A stretch of 64,000 nucleotides of DNA from Chryseobacterium antibioticum (GCF_012927325.1 NZ_JABBGI010000001.1:248001-312000), one strand, 5' to 3'; positions 33,723 through 42,425 are shown, counted from the first letter of the stretch. Numbers and translations are program-made. Notes: a model not told the origin generated them from the letters alone.

Positions 33723-35585
33723 ATGATTATTGATAAAGAAGAGATCCAGAAGAAAAAGAAAAAGCTGGACGACTGCAAAGCATTCCTGAAAAAAGAATTC
33801 ATCGGAATCGATAAGATTATTGATGATTTAATGGAATATATCCAGATCTGGTACCTGATGCCCGAAATCCTGACACGTCCCGTGGTAATCAATCTATGGG
33901 GAATGACAGGCGTAGGAAAAACAGATTTGGTAAGAAAAACTGTCCGGTTCCTGGAATTTCAAAACCGTTTCGTAGAGATAGAACTGAGCAACAATGATGA
34001 AACCACATGGAGCAAAAGTGTATCTGATATTTTCCAAAGCAACCGTCTCAATGATGAAAAACCCAGCATTGTACTCTTTGACGAAATCCAGCGTTTTAAT
34101 ACGATTGATCCTGATGGTACACCAGTACCACAGACAAAATTCACAGATTTCTGGGAGCTTTTAAGCGATGGCAGATTAAGCAAAAGAGAACGTGATGATC
34201 TTGAGCATTATCTGTTCTCCTATCTTTTACGCAAAAAGGAAAATGACCGACGCAAAAAGAACGGTGAGGCAGAAATGGATGAAAATCCATACCTGAACCT
34301 TTGGGATGCAAAAGAACTGAAGAAATACCTCAGCATGGAAGATGATGTGATGAGCATCATTGATATGAAAGAGGAAGATATGATCAAGCTTATCCTTAAG
34401 AAGCAAAAGGAAAAGAAGATTTATGAGCCGATAGACTATAGTAAAATGCTGATCATCATCAGCGGAAATCTGGATGAAGCTTTTCAGATGTCCCGGGAAA
34501 CGAGCGAGGCAGATATAGACGCCAATATCTATCATGCCTTTACAAAGAAAATTACCGTTGTTGATATAAAAAATGCGCTGTCGAGGAAATTTCGTCCGGA
34601 ACAGGTAGCCAGATTCGGAAATATCCATCTGATTTATTTTTCATTAAAAACAGAAGATTTCCAACAACTGGTTCAAAGGGAAATAAATAACCTCAAAACG
34701 AAAACAAAGTCAAAATTCGGGATCAGTTTGAAGGTCAGTAAAAACATCAATGAACTGATTTACAGAAATGGAGTTTTTCCTGTTCAGGGAGTACGCCCCG
34801 TATTCAGTAGTGTTGTTGATATTCTGGATACGAACCTCAGCAAATTTCTCTTTGAAGCGATCATCAATGATGACAAAACCATAGAAATCGACTATCTGGT
34901 AAAAGAGAAAACCATTTTGGGAAAAGTGGGAAAACGTATCATCAGCATTCCTTATACAGGAAGGATCGACAGTATACGCCAGTCCAACCAACAGGATGCG
35001 GTGGCCAACATCAGCGTTCATGAATGCGGACATGCCATTTCGTATATGTTACACACAGGTTTTGCACCGCTACAGCTAAAGAGCAAAGTTGCCAGCAGCT
35101 ATGCCGCAGGATTTACTTTCCCTCACCAGATTCATGATACCAAGGAAAGCCTTCTGCATAAAATTAAAATCTATCTGGCAGGAGGTATTGCTGAAGAAAT
35201 TGTCTTTGGTGAAAATAACGCAAGTATAGGAAGAAGCCATGACAGAGAGCAGGCAACAGCTCTGGCCGCTGATTATATCAGAAAGTATGGATTCGATGAA
35301 GAGTATCAGGCCGCTTATAGCCTGGAAGATTATCCGCACCGTATGCAGCATGATATCACGGATAAGAAAATAGAAAAACTGATACAGGATCTGGCCAAAA
35401 AGACAAGAGAAGATCTGATTCTTCATTTGGACCTGTTGAAAGACATGAGTATTGAGCTCAGTAAAAAAGGAAGCATGCTGCCTAAAGAGATTTATGAAAC
35501 CGCCAGAAAGCATCAATTGGAGGTAAGCATAAAAGAGGAAGGCTATCTCCACATTGCAGAGTACCATAAAATGCTGAATCCATAG
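33723..35585 (+). CDS. AAA ATPase fused to an FtsH (M41)-like metallopeptidase, soluble
   Basis: 620 residues with no membrane segment. AAA part: Walker A G-M-T-G-V-G-K-T (60-67), Walker B I-V-L-F-D-E-I (about 118), a charged insertion (RERDDLEHYLFSYLLRKKEN and following, about 155-235), sensor-like I-I-S-G-N-L-D (about 244) and an F-R-P-E-Q-V-A-R arginine-finger-like motif. Peptidase part: H-E-C-G-H (433-437) and, about 70 residues on, S-I-G-R-S-H-D-R-E-Q-A-T-A-L, which aligns with the FtsH S-x-G-A-S-N-D-x-x-x-A-T segment carrying the third zinc ligand Asp. A-G-G-I-A-E-E-I-V-F-G between them is also FtsH-like. FtsH carries its own membrane helices; here the DUF4407 gene just upstream could supply them. 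Role inferred: membrane-associated ATP-dependent protease; substrates unknown. Confidence 0.82.
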   Translation: MIIDKEEIQKKKKKLDDCKAFLKKEFIGIDKIIDDLMEYIQIWYLMPEILTRPVVINLWGMTGVGKTDLVRKTVRFLEFQNRFVEIELSNNDETTWSKSVSDIFQSNRLNDEKPSIVLFDEIQRFNTIDPDGTPVPQTKFTDFWELLSDGRLSKRERDDLEHYLFSYLLRKKENDRRKKNGEAEMDENPYLNLWDAKELKKYLSMEDDVMSIIDMKEEDMIKLILKKQKEKKIYEPIDYSKMLIIISGNLDEAFQMSRETSEADIDANIYHAFTKKITVVDIKNALSRKFRPEQVARFGNIHLIYFSLKTEDFQQLVQREINNLKTKTKSKFGISLKVSKNINELIYRNGVFPVQGVRPVFSSVVDILDTNLSKFLFEAIINDDKTIEIDYLVKEKTILGKVGKRIISIPYTGRIDSIRQSNQQDAVANISVHECGHAISYMLHTGFAPLQLKSKVASSYAAGFTFPHQIHDTKESLLHKIKIYLAGGIAEEIVFGENNASIGRSHDREQATALAADYIRKYGFDEEYQAAYSLEDYPHRMQHDITDKKIEKLIQDLAKKTREDLILHLDLLKDMSIELSKKGSMLPKEIYETARKHQLEVSIKEEGYLHIAEYHKMLNP

Positions 35586-35628
35586 ATTAAAAATCCAACA
35601 GAACATAAACACACATTAATAAAATCCT

Positions 35629-35657
35629 ACCTTTCAGTTAATTATGAAAGGTTTTTT
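35629..35657 (+). terminator. Terminator of the DUF4407-AAA/M41 operon
   Basis: Stem ACCTTTCA/TGAAAGGT with an 8-base loop and a T run. Confidence 0.8.
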
Positions 35658-35717
35658 GTTTATATAATTATTTTATATAAAATATTTTATAATTTTACAT
35701 TACTTAAACTAATCATC

Positions 35718-36308
35718 ATGAAAAACTTAATTTTAGCATTTACTCTGCTTGTAAGTGGGGCATTTACGCCTTCTTTAAAAGCACAAATGGATCCTTATCT
35801 TGGACAAATAATTTTTGTTCCTTATAACAGAACTCCCGTTGGATGGGCAGACTGCAACGGTCAACTCCTGTCTATCAACCAAAACCAAGCTCTTTTCTCC
35901 TTATTAGGAACAACCTTCGGAGGAAACGGGACCACTAATTTTGCATTACCGGACATGAGGGGAAGAGCACCTATCTCCCTAGGATTGGGTATCGGTAGCG
36001 CTAATAACTATGTAGTAGGTCAGACCGGAGGCAGCGAATCTGTTACTTTAACTCAACAGGAAATGCCATCCCACTCTCATACGGTAAACGCTGTAACGAG
36101 TGAAGGAAATCAGAATGCCCCAACCAACAGCCTTCCTGCAGATACGAAACTTTTAGACAAGGAATATTCTGATGCGGCAGCGAATACTACCATGAAGTCT
36201 ACCATGATTAACCCGGCAGGAGGAAATCAGCCTCATGAAAACAGATCTCCCTTCCTTACTCTGAGATGCATTATTGCAACGCAGGGTATTTACCCATCTT
36301 TTAATTAA
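35718..36308 (+). CDS. Secreted tail-collar domain protein (microcystin-dependent protein family)
   Basis: 196 residues. Signal peptide (about 1-22, SLKAQ), then M-D-P-Y-L-G-Q-I-I-F-V-P-Y-N-R-T-P-V-G-W-A (phage tail collar domain start), L-S-I-N-Q-N-Q-A-L-F-S-L-L-G-T-T-F-G-G-N-G and N-F-A-L-P-D-M-R-G-R (the collar fold), S-H-S-H-T (receptor-binding-like turn) and ENRSPFLTLRCIIATQG. This is the MdpB/tail-collar family, usually without a phage. The signal peptide is unusual and suggests export. It is the first gene of a pair with 36315. Confidence 0.88.
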   Translation: MKNLILAFTLLVSGAFTPSLKAQMDPYLGQIIFVPYNRTPVGWADCNGQLLSINQNQALFSLLGTTFGGNGTTNFALPDMRGRAPISLGLGIGSANNYVVGQTGGSESVTLTQQEMPSHSHTVNAVTSEGNQNAPTNSLPADTKLLDKEYSDAAANTTMKSTMINPAGGNQPHENRSPFLTLRCIIATQGIYPSFN

Positions 36309-36314
36309 TAAGTT

Positions 36315-36998
36315 ATGAAAACTCTATACTTATTAGCCTTAGCTCTTGGAAGTTCAATGGCAGCACAGACCATTACTTTCAATGGATGCCATAATTTGTT
36401 TGACAATCAGAACTTTGTTTTCACGAAAAGCGGAGTTGATGCGTACAATAAAAACATTTATATCACCACCCCCGTTGACGGACAGCCTTGTAGCGGATTA
36501 GGAAGCTGCGAGTTTAAAATCCAGTGGAACAATACCCTTACCAGATGGGAATTTCTGGCTGACTCGGGTAATGGAACTTTCGTCAATCCCAATTTGATTT
36601 ATCATAATTCAACAGGAAACGGCGCCAGCTCAAAACCGCCAAGCAATACATTTGGACTATGGGTAGAAAATACAGCGATAACAAATGGTCAGTGCGGAGG
36701 TAACCTTACAGCCACTAACTCTACAATGACAGGAGATGTTAGCAGTTCTCCACTTGCAACAGCGGATGTTACAAAATCTAAAATCCAGATCTTTCCAAAT
36801 CCTGTTTCAGATGTGATTCGTATTTCAGGGATCGACAACGGACAGACTGTTCAGATCTATAATGTAGACGGAAGACTTGTAAAATCTGAAGCATTTGATC
36901 AAAAGATTGATGTTTCTCAGCTTTCTGCGGGAGTTTATGTTTTAAAAGTAACGACTAAAAGTTTTCAATCTCATGAATTCAAATTCGTTAAAAAATAA
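36315..36998 (+). CDS. Secreted T9SS type A sorting domain protein
   Basis: 227 residues with signal peptide (about 1-17, SMAAQ). Residues 18-140 are Cys-containing and beta-rich (TFNGCHNLFD, GLGSCEFKIQWNNTLTRWEF, GLWVENTAITNGQC), probably one compact binding domain. The C-terminus (about 157-227) is a type A sorting domain: I-F-P-N-P-V-S-D-V-I-R-I-S-G, Y-N-V-D-G-R-L-V, L-S-A-G-V-Y-V-L-K-V, K-F-V-K-K. It starts 6 bases after the tail-collar gene, so the two are cotranscribed and may function as a pair. The ligand is unknown. Confidence 0.82.
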   Translation: MKTLYLLALALGSSMAAQTITFNGCHNLFDNQNFVFTKSGVDAYNKNIYITTPVDGQPCSGLGSCEFKIQWNNTLTRWEFLADSGNGTFVNPNLIYHNSTGNGASSKPPSNTFGLWVENTAITNGQCGGNLTATNSTMTGDVSSSPLATADVTKSKIQIFPNPVSDVIRISGIDNGQTVQIYNVDGRLVKSEAFDQKIDVSQLSAGVYVLKVTTKSFQSHEFKFVKK

Positions 36999-37035
36999 AA
37001 ATACAATGTTTTTATAGCATTAATTGATTATTGAT

Positions 37036-37068
37036 ATAGCCTTCAGGAAATCTTGAAGGCTATTTTTT
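37036..37068 (+). terminator. Rho-independent terminator
   Basis: Stem ATAGCCTTCA/TGAAGGCTAT with an 8-base loop and a T run, after the 36315-36998 gene. Confidence 0.9.
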
Positions 37069-37095
37069 AGGAATATTTTTTGCTTGCTAAACAAT

Positions 37096-37293
37096 ATGCC
37101 ATCAAGTGTTGTCAACAGTTATATTTATTTTCCGGAGACTGAGATCTTAAGAATTATCTATCAGTCCGGAGCTGTTTATGACTATCTCAAAGTACCGCTT
37201 TCTATTTCTGAAAAATTCAGAGAGGCCAGATCAAAAGGCCAGTTTTTGAATAACGTAATTAAGCGGAGGTATCGGTTTATTAAAGTCAGCTGA
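37096..37293 (+). CDS. KTSC domain protein
   Basis: 65 residues from the ATG at 37096; a TTG in frame 12 bases upstream is less likely. The whole protein is a KTSC domain: S-S-V-V-N-S-Y-I-Y-F-P-E-T-E-I-L-R-I-I-Y, A-V-Y-D-Y-L-K-V-P, S-K-G-Q-F-L-N-N-V-I-K. The domain is named for lysyl-tRNA synthetase C-termini, but the free-standing form has no known function. It converges on guaB. Confidence 0.85.
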   Translation: MPSSVVNSYIYFPETEILRIIYQSGAVYDYLKVPLSISEKFREARSKGQFLNNVIKRRYRFIKVS

Positions 37294-37332
37294 CTGAAAT
37301 TTTGCTATAAAACAGCTTAATTTGTTTGCATA

Positions 37333-37365
37333 AAAAATGCCGTACAATTTGTGTACGGCATTTTT
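37333..37365. terminator. Bidirectional terminator between the KTSC gene and guaB
   Basis: 14-bp perfect stem AAAAATGCCGTACA/TGTACGGCATTTTT with a 5-base loop, in the middle of the convergent gap. Confidence 0.92.
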
Positions 37366-37383
37366 ATATTGAGTTTTAAAATT

Positions 37384-38844
37384 CTAAAAAGAATAATTCG
37401 GAGCTTCCTGAGTGATGATTACATCGTGCGGATGAGACTCTTTCAATCCACTTCCGGTAATCATAACCATTTTGGTGTCTTTCTGTAAAGCTTCAATATC
37501 TTTAGCACCACAGTATCCCATACCTGCTCTAAGACCTCCTGTAAGCTGGAAAATCACATCTTCCAATTTTCCTTTGTGTGGCACTCTTCCTTCAATTCCT
37601 TCCGGAACGAATTTTTTAGCCTCACTCTGGAAATATCTTTCTTTCCCTCCTCTTTTCATCGCGGAAAGGCTTCCCATTCCCTGATAAGACTTGAACTTTC
37701 TTCCCTGGAAAATAATTTCTTCTCCCGGAGCTTCGTCTGTTCCGGCTAAAAGTGAACCCAGCATTACTGCTCCAGCTCCACTTGCAATAGCTTTTACGAT
37801 ATCTCCTGAAAGCTTGATTCCTCCGTCAGCAATTACGGTTACATTCTTGGAAGCTGCATATTCGTAAACATTATAAATAGCAGATAACTGAGGAACTCCT
37901 ACTCCTGCAACTACTCTCGTTGTACAGATAGAACCTGGTCCTACTCCTACTTTAAGAACGTTAGCTCCAGCTTCAATAAGATCTTTCGCCGCTTCTGCTG
38001 TTACAATATTTCCTCCTACGATATCCAGATCCGGATAGGTTCTTCTGATTTCTGAAATTTTATCCAGAACTCCTTTGGAATGACCGTGAGCGGAATCAAT
38101 AGCTACAATATCAACACCAGCATTAACCAATGCTGCAATTCTGTCCATTGTATCTTCTCCTACTCCTACGCCGGCTCCTACGATAAGACGTCCTTTGTGA
38201 TCTTTATTCGAATTCGGATATTCCAGTTGATTGTCAATATCTTTAATCGTAATTAATCCTACAAGTTTATTGTCCTGATCTACGATTGGAAGCTTTTCAA
38301 CTCTGCTTTTCAGAAGAATTTCTTTTGCTTTCTCAAGGTTTGTATTTTTATCAGAAGTGATCAGATTTTCTTTCGTCATGATCTCTTCCACCTTCATCTC
38401 AAGGTTTTCCTGATATTTTACATCTCTGTTGGTAATGATCCCAATCAGGACATTATCAGCATCTACTACAGGAAGACCGGAAATTTTATATTTGGCCATT
38501 GTTTCCTTAGCCTCGGCCAAAGTATGATCTTTTGAAAGGGTAACAGGATCAGAGATCATTCCGTTTTCGGAACGCTTTACACGATTCACCTGGGCAGCCT
38601 GCTCAGCAATCGTCATGTTTTTGTGGATGAAACCTAAACCACCAACTCTTGCCAAAGCAATCGCTAAATCTCCTTCAGTAACGGTGTCCATCGCAGCTGA
38701 AACTATCGGAACATTCAGCGTGATTTTGTCGGTAAGTCTTGATTTTAATAGTACCTGGTTAGGTAAAACTTCTGAATAAGAAGGGACTAGAAGAACGTCA
38801 TCGAAAGTGATGGCTGTCTCTACAATTTTGTTATGAATAGACAT
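37384..38844 (-). CDS. guaB: IMP dehydrogenase
   Basis: 486 residues. F-D-D-V-L-L-V-P near the N-terminus, then two CBS domains (about 90-210: [30 protein letters not shown]), then the barrel with [11 protein letters not shown] (catalytic Cys, about 303), [15 protein letters not shown], and the flap [11 protein letters not shown]. It oxidises IMP to XMP with NAD, the first step to GMP; CBS domains bind ATP/GTP regulators. It is a single gene with promoter at 38859 and a shared terminator. Confidence 0.97.
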   Translation of the reverse strand: MSIHNKIVETAITFDDVLLVPSYSEVLPNQVLLKSRLTDKITLNVPIVSAAMDTVTEGDLAIALARVGGLGFIHKNMTIAEQAAQVNRVKRSENGMISDPVTLSKDHTLAEAKETMAKYKISGLPVVDADNVLIGIITNRDVKYQENLEMKVEEIMTKENLITSDKNTNLEKAKEILLKSRVEKLPIVDQDNKLVGLITIKDIDNQLEYPNSNKDHKGRLIVGAGVGVGEDTMDRIAALVNAGVDIVAIDSAHGHSKGVLDKISEIRRTYPDLDIVGGNIVTAEAAKDLIEAGANVLKVGVGPGSICTTRVVAGVGVPQLSAIYNVYEYAASKNVTVIADGGIKLSGDIVKAIASGAGAVMLGSLLAGTDEAPGEEIIFQGRKFKSYQGMGSLSAMKRGGKERYFQSEAKKFVPEGIEGRVPHKGKLEDVIFQLTGGLRAGMGYCGAKDIEALQKDTKMVMITGSGLKESHPHDVIITQEAPNYSF

Positions 38845-38858
38845 CTTTACTTTCTTTG

Positions 38859-38866
38859 CAAAATTA
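38859..38866 (-). promoter_or_regulatory. -7 promoter core TAATTTTG of guaB
   Basis: Minus-strand TAnnTTTG match 15 bases upstream of the guaB ATG. Confidence 0.65.
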
Positions 38867-38935
38867 GGTTATTTCGACGAGATATGAAAATCCTTTTCAA
38901 TAGTTTAAATAAAATTTAATAATCAATAACTTAAA

Positions 38936-38969
38936 TCGAAAAACCGCTCTTATAAAGAACGGTCTTTCT
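38936..38969 (-). terminator. Terminator of the sigma/DUF4252 operon
   Basis: Hairpin ACCGTTCTT/AAGAGCGGT (one mismatch), with a TTTTTCG tail on the minus strand, downstream of 39042-39542. Confidence 0.7.
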
Positions 38970-39041
38970 GTACAAAATAATTAGTGTAGTATATGAAACT
39001 ACTTGTTATATCTTTGATGCAACTTTAATCAGGAATAGAGA

Positions 39042-39542
39042 TTACTTGTCCGTAGCTGCATTGATTACTTTTGAAATATCATCAGCCGTAAAGTTCCCTC
39101 TCACATCAACGAACACCAGTTCTTTATCCGAATTGACCGTGATCATCATATTTTTTATGCTTTCACCGTTCTGCTTGACTCTTACATTAACGTTTTCTCC
39201 ATCATGTTTAATGGTTGCCCAGTCTTCAAAATCATTATCATTTAGATATTTGGAATAATCATTCAGCATGGCTTTACTCCCGTTATCTACTGTCATTACT
39301 TTTATCTTTGAGATTTTTTTGATTAATGCAATGACTTCCTCACTTTCGCCATCTTCCCTTAATGCCTTTTTGATAAAAGGTTTTGCGAGAAACACCGGTA
39401 CGTTGAAACTTGCAAATTTCGCCTCTTTGTAATTAAATCCGGACTGTTTAAAGAATTCCATATTAGGTCTCCCTGAAACAATGCACGACTGAAGGATAAA
39501 CAAGGCTAAGATTCCTATAAAAAAGTGTATTAAAGTTTTCAT
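39042..39542 (-). CDS. DUF4252 lipoprotein
   Basis: 166 residues from the ATG at 39542; the in-frame TTG at 39551 is less likely. Lipobox L-Q-S-C at about 17-20 (ALFILQSC). The body has the DUF4252 pattern: F-K-Q-S-G-F-N, F-I-K-K-A-L-R-E-D, K-K-I-S-K-I-K-V-M-T, S-K-Y-L-N-D-N-D-F-E-D-W-A-T-I-K-H-D-G-E-N-V-N-V and S-D-K-E-L-V-F-V-D-V-R-G. It is the last gene of an ECF sigma operon, 12 bases after the DUF4252-GIN gene. In Bacteroidota DUF4252 proteins are usually lipoproteins of unknown function. Confidence 0.85.
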   Translation of the reverse strand: MKTLIHFFIGILALFILQSCIVSGRPNMEFFKQSGFNYKEAKFASFNVPVFLAKPFIKKALREDGESEEVIALIKKISKIKVMTVDNGSKAMLNDYSKYLNDNDFEDWATIKHDGENVNVRVKQNGESIKNMMITVNSDKELVFVDVRGNFTADDISKVINAATDK

Positions 39543-39554
39543 GGCTGTCAATTT

Positions 39555-40835
39555 TTAATCTATCGGTTTCAGAGTTCCTCCGGATATTTTGTTGATATTG
39601 GCTTCAATTTCAGGTCTTCCTTTATATTTTACCAATCCTCCTGAAGAAGCTCTTACCTTAAGTCTTCTGGAAACATTCACAGAAAGGTTGGCGCCTGAGG
39701 TAGCCTCCGCTTCAAGTTCGTCTAGTTTTAGTTCATCTGCTTTACACAATGCACCGCTGCTGATGTCTATTATTCCGGAATTCGCTTTTCCTTCAATGGC
39801 TGCATTGGATCCGCTGGAAGCTTTTACCATTACAGATCCTGCCGTAACACCCAGTCTTATATTCGATCCTGAAGAAACCGCAATATCCACTGCGTTGGTG
39901 ATTTTAAAGTCTCCCTTTACATTAGCTCCGGATGACGCATCAATGCTCATGCTGTTTTCCGTTATAGAATTCACCACTCTGAAATTAGCTCCAGAAGATA
40001 CTTTAATATTATCCATTCTTGGTGAAGAAATATTAACGCTCAAGTTTCTAAATTTTATATTTTTTTGCCCTTTATTATCTATATATACCTTAAGGACTCC
40101 GTTTTCCACCCTAGTAATTACGTACTGAAGTTTATCTGCGTCAGCAATTACCTTCACATTCGTAGGGCTTTCCTGTTTGAAAACGACATTAACACCTGTG
40201 CTTATATTAATTCCTGAAAACTCGCTTACATTTCTAGCTTCTCCGTTTAGGTACGAAGAATTATTCTCGGTGGTAAAGCTAGTTCTAGTATTGGTTCTAG
40301 TATTGGTTTTCGTTTCGCTGGAATTGATGATCTTGTTCACATCATCCATAGATAGTTTTCCATCCAGCATCACCAAGATATTCTCTCCTTTCCCTCCATC
40401 AATACTTAACAGCAGATCATCCAGTATTCCGTCTTTTGCTTCCGCAGAAAGAAATTTGATTTTTGCTCCGGAATTATTGACAGACATGATCTCGCTGTAA
40501 TTCAGTGTTTTTAAATAGGATGCCACATCTTTATTGAGTTGTGACAGGTGAGTCTGAACCTGAATTCCTTCTTTGGTGTTGGCTTTCTCCGGATTTTCGG
40601 TGATAAGAATTTTTAATCCGTTAATTTTAGACAGCAGCGGCTTGATCTGATCCAGCTGGGAATCATCAATATTAAGACTGCTGAGCATGCCAAACATGGG
40701 TTTAGCAATTTTAATAGAGGTTACCCCTTCCACTTCCTGATATTTCTCAAAAAGCCTGTCGAACTTATCACTTTGCCCAGACACTGTAAAGAAATGGGAA
40801 AAGGCAAGTGCGAATAGTATGCATATTTTTTTCAT
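39555..40835 (-). CDS. DUF4252-GIN domain (DUF2807) fusion protein
   Basis: 426 residues. Signal peptide about 1-20 (FFTVSGQ). The N-terminal domain (about 22-175) is DUF4252-like (KFDRLFEKYQEVEGVTSIKI, L-S-K-I-N-G-L-K-I-L, Y-L-K-T-L-N-Y-S-E-I-M-S). A linker with repeated T-N-T-R-T leads to a GIN/DUF2807 beta-helix-like region (about 195-426), where S-S-G-A and S-S-G-S recur. The domain is found in auto-transporter-like adhesin heads and polymer-binding proteins. The fusion of a DUF4252 with a GIN domain beside a single-domain DUF4252 suggests both act on the same surface structure. It is the third gene of the sigma operon. Confidence 0.85.
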   Translation of the reverse strand: MKKICILFALAFSHFFTVSGQSDKFDRLFEKYQEVEGVTSIKIAKPMFGMLSSLNIDDSQLDQIKPLLSKINGLKILITENPEKANTKEGIQVQTHLSQLNKDVASYLKTLNYSEIMSVNNSGAKIKFLSAEAKDGILDDLLLSIDGGKGENILVMLDGKLSMDDVNKIINSSETKTNTRTNTRTSFTTENNSSYLNGEARNVSEFSGINISTGVNVVFKQESPTNVKVIADADKLQYVITRVENGVLKVYIDNKGQKNIKFRNLSVNISSPRMDNIKVSSGANFRVVNSITENSMSIDASSGANVKGDFKITNAVDIAVSSGSNIRLGVTAGSVMVKASSGSNAAIEGKANSGIIDISSGALCKADELKLDELEAEATSGANLSVNVSRRLKVRASSGGLVKYKGRPEIEANINKISGGTLKPID

Positions 40836-40901
40836 GAGTCAATTTTTATTTTTTAAAGCTGATTAGTATTGCCTGATCAGGTGCATAATCTATTTTGTTT
40901 A

Positions 40902-41573
40902 TTAATAATCGTCATCTACAACGGTTGGCTGAGCTAATTTTTCACTCACATTATTGGCAAATATCTGGAATGAATACTTAGTCACATTAATGGCTTCTTC
41001 TACATTATCGATTCTTTTACCATTTACAATAACATAGGAATTCTGGTAGCCTGTAGAGTCTTTTGAAGCTTTATGATTAAGAGAGGAATTGTTTACAAAT
41101 CTCGGCTTCACTTCTTTTTTAAGCCTTCCTCTTTTCGGCAGAATCTCATCCATAACGTCTTTTTCCGCTACAGAATTCTCCTGAAATATAGAGTCTTTCT
41201 TTGCCCCGGAAATAGAATCGGTATGATTCACAGCCACCTGCTCCTGGTGGTCATTATTCTCTTCTATAAATTTTGATTTCTGTTTTAAAACCTCATTTTT
41301 TACGAATTGCTCCTTTTCAATAACCCCTGTACGGTAATCATTAAGGAAAAAGCCTACGCTGAAAAGAAGGATTAAACCTGCCGCCATCCAAAACCATTTC
41401 GGGAAAGAAGGTTTATTCTTCTGGATGGGAACAATGGGAGCGTCATGACTTTCAGAGTCGCTTCCTCCACCTTCTGCTTTCTGGAGAAAATCTTCAAAGC
41501 TCCAGTCCATTTTCTCTTCCTTTATACCCTGGAAGATCTCGTTGTATTTATTCTGAAATTGATCTTTGTTCAT
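40902..41573 (-). CDS. Anti-sigma factor-like transmembrane protein
   Basis: 223 residues. A cytoplasmic N-terminus of about 65 residues (FQNKYNEIFQGIKEEKMDWSFEDFLQKAE), one membrane helix (about 65-86, WFWMAAGLILLFSVGFFL), and a long hydrophilic periplasmic part with no recognised domain. It overlaps the end of the sigma factor gene by 26 bases, so the pair is translationally coupled. Anti-sigma function is inferred from this layout, not from a recognised domain; the usual anti-sigma Zn motif is absent. Confidence 0.72.
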   Translation of the reverse strand: MNKDQFQNKYNEIFQGIKEEKMDWSFEDFLQKAEGGGSDSESHDAPIVPIQKNKPSFPKWFWMAAGLILLFSVGFFLNDYRTGVIEKEQFVKNEVLKQKSKFIEENNDHQEQVAVNHTDSISGAKKDSIFQENSVAEKDVMDEILPKRGRLKKEVKPRFVNNSSLNHKASKDSTGYQNSYVIVNGKRIDNVEEAINVTKYSFQIFANNVSEKLAQPTVVDDDY

Positions 41574-42057
41574 AGCTCATCAGTTGTGATATTTGTTCTT
41601 TTACTTTTTGTCTCGCCCGCATCAGATTTACTCTTACTGCGTTTTCTTCCATTTCCAGCATTTCGGAAATTTCCGAGACTTCATATTCTTCTACATCTTT
41701 CAGATGGATAACCATTTTCTGTTTTTCCGGGAGCTGATTGATAAATCCTATGATATACTCCTTCAGATTATTGATATCCATGCTGTATAATTCTGAGCGG
41801 TGAAGCTGCAAATCTGCAAATCCCAACTTTACATCATGGTGCTTCAACCGATTCAGGCATTCGTTCCGGACAGACTTCAAAGCATAGGATTTTAAATTTC
41901 CAAACTTCTCCAGTTCTTCCTTCTTCTGCCAGAACTTGATCATCAGGTCCTGCACCACATCCTCTGCCTCATCACTGCTCATCACAAATCTTTTCGCAAA
42001 ACGATACATCTCGTCTTTGAGAATAAACACCGTATTCTTGAAAGTTTCTTGGGTCAT
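41548..42057 (-). CDS. RNA polymerase ECF sigma factor
   Basis: 169 residues. Region 2 motifs: F-A-K-R-F-V-M-S, A-E-D-V-V-Q-D-L-M-I-K-F-W (about 30-45), Y-A-L-K-S-V-R-N-E-C-L-N (about 62-73). Region 4: L-P-E-K-Q-K-M-V-I-H-L-K-D-V-E-E-Y-E-V-S-E-I-S-E-M-L, then V-R-V-N-L-M-R-A-R-Q-K-V (about 115-160). This is a Bacteroidota type ECF sigma. It heads a four-gene operon with an anti-sigma and two DUF4252 proteins. Its own promoter was not recognised by TAnnTTTG, which fits self-activation by a different motif. Confidence 0.92.
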   Translation of the reverse strand: MTQETFKNTVFILKDEMYRFAKRFVMSSDEAEDVVQDLMIKFWQKKEELEKFGNLKSYALKSVRNECLNRLKHHDVKLGFADLQLHRSELYSMDINNLKEYIIGFINQLPEKQKMVIHLKDVEEYEVSEISEMLEMEENAVRVNLMRARQKVKEQISQLMSYEQRSISE

Positions 42058-42342
42058 GAGTTTTGTTTCTATTAGTAAGACAATTAAAATCTTAATTCTA
42101 TTACATGATATTATAAAAAATTGAATCTTTTTGTATTTTGCGTCCTCTGCATATTCATAAAACCCTTCTATAAAAGCGTTTCAATGATTTTTATAAAAAT
42201 ACCTATTTTTTCCTTTTCAGAAAGATAATTTAAAAACCTTAGTCTTTTCTCTAATTTTCATTAAACTAAATTCGAAACTTCGTAAAAAAAGTCAATCTAT
42301 AGTTTCAGGAAATGACATTTATCCGGTCTCCCACGGATTTCA

Positions 42343-42425
42343 CAGATAACACAGGTTTTTTAGATTTAATGGAGCTAAAACATAAATAGTAACGCATCAT
42401 TGTCTGTGAAGATCTGTGTTATCTG
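42343..42425. repeat. REP-like inverted repeat pair
   Basis: Two 12-base arms, perfect complements, that could form a hairpin with a 59-base loop. The surrounding sequence CCACGGATTTCACAGAT resembles short interspersed elements I associate with Flavobacteriia intergenic DNA; not verified. Confidence 0.5.

Noticed and set aside
35076..35612. 178-residue minus-strand frame opposite the AAA/M41 gene
   Set aside because: Opposite the conserved peptidase domain, with no start context or promoter and Phe/Cys-rich composition.
35718..36308. Tail-collar gene as evidence of a prophage
   Set aside because: No integrase, capsid, portal or tail-sheath gene lies nearby, and the protein has a signal peptide.
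39589..40128. 179-residue plus-strand frame opposite the GIN domain gene
   Set aside because: The Ser/Thr/Leu-rich frame mirrors the SSGA repeats of the real gene on the other strand.
42414..42425. CRISPR-like repeat
   Set aside because: Only one inverted pair, no regular direct repeats and no cas genes in the window.
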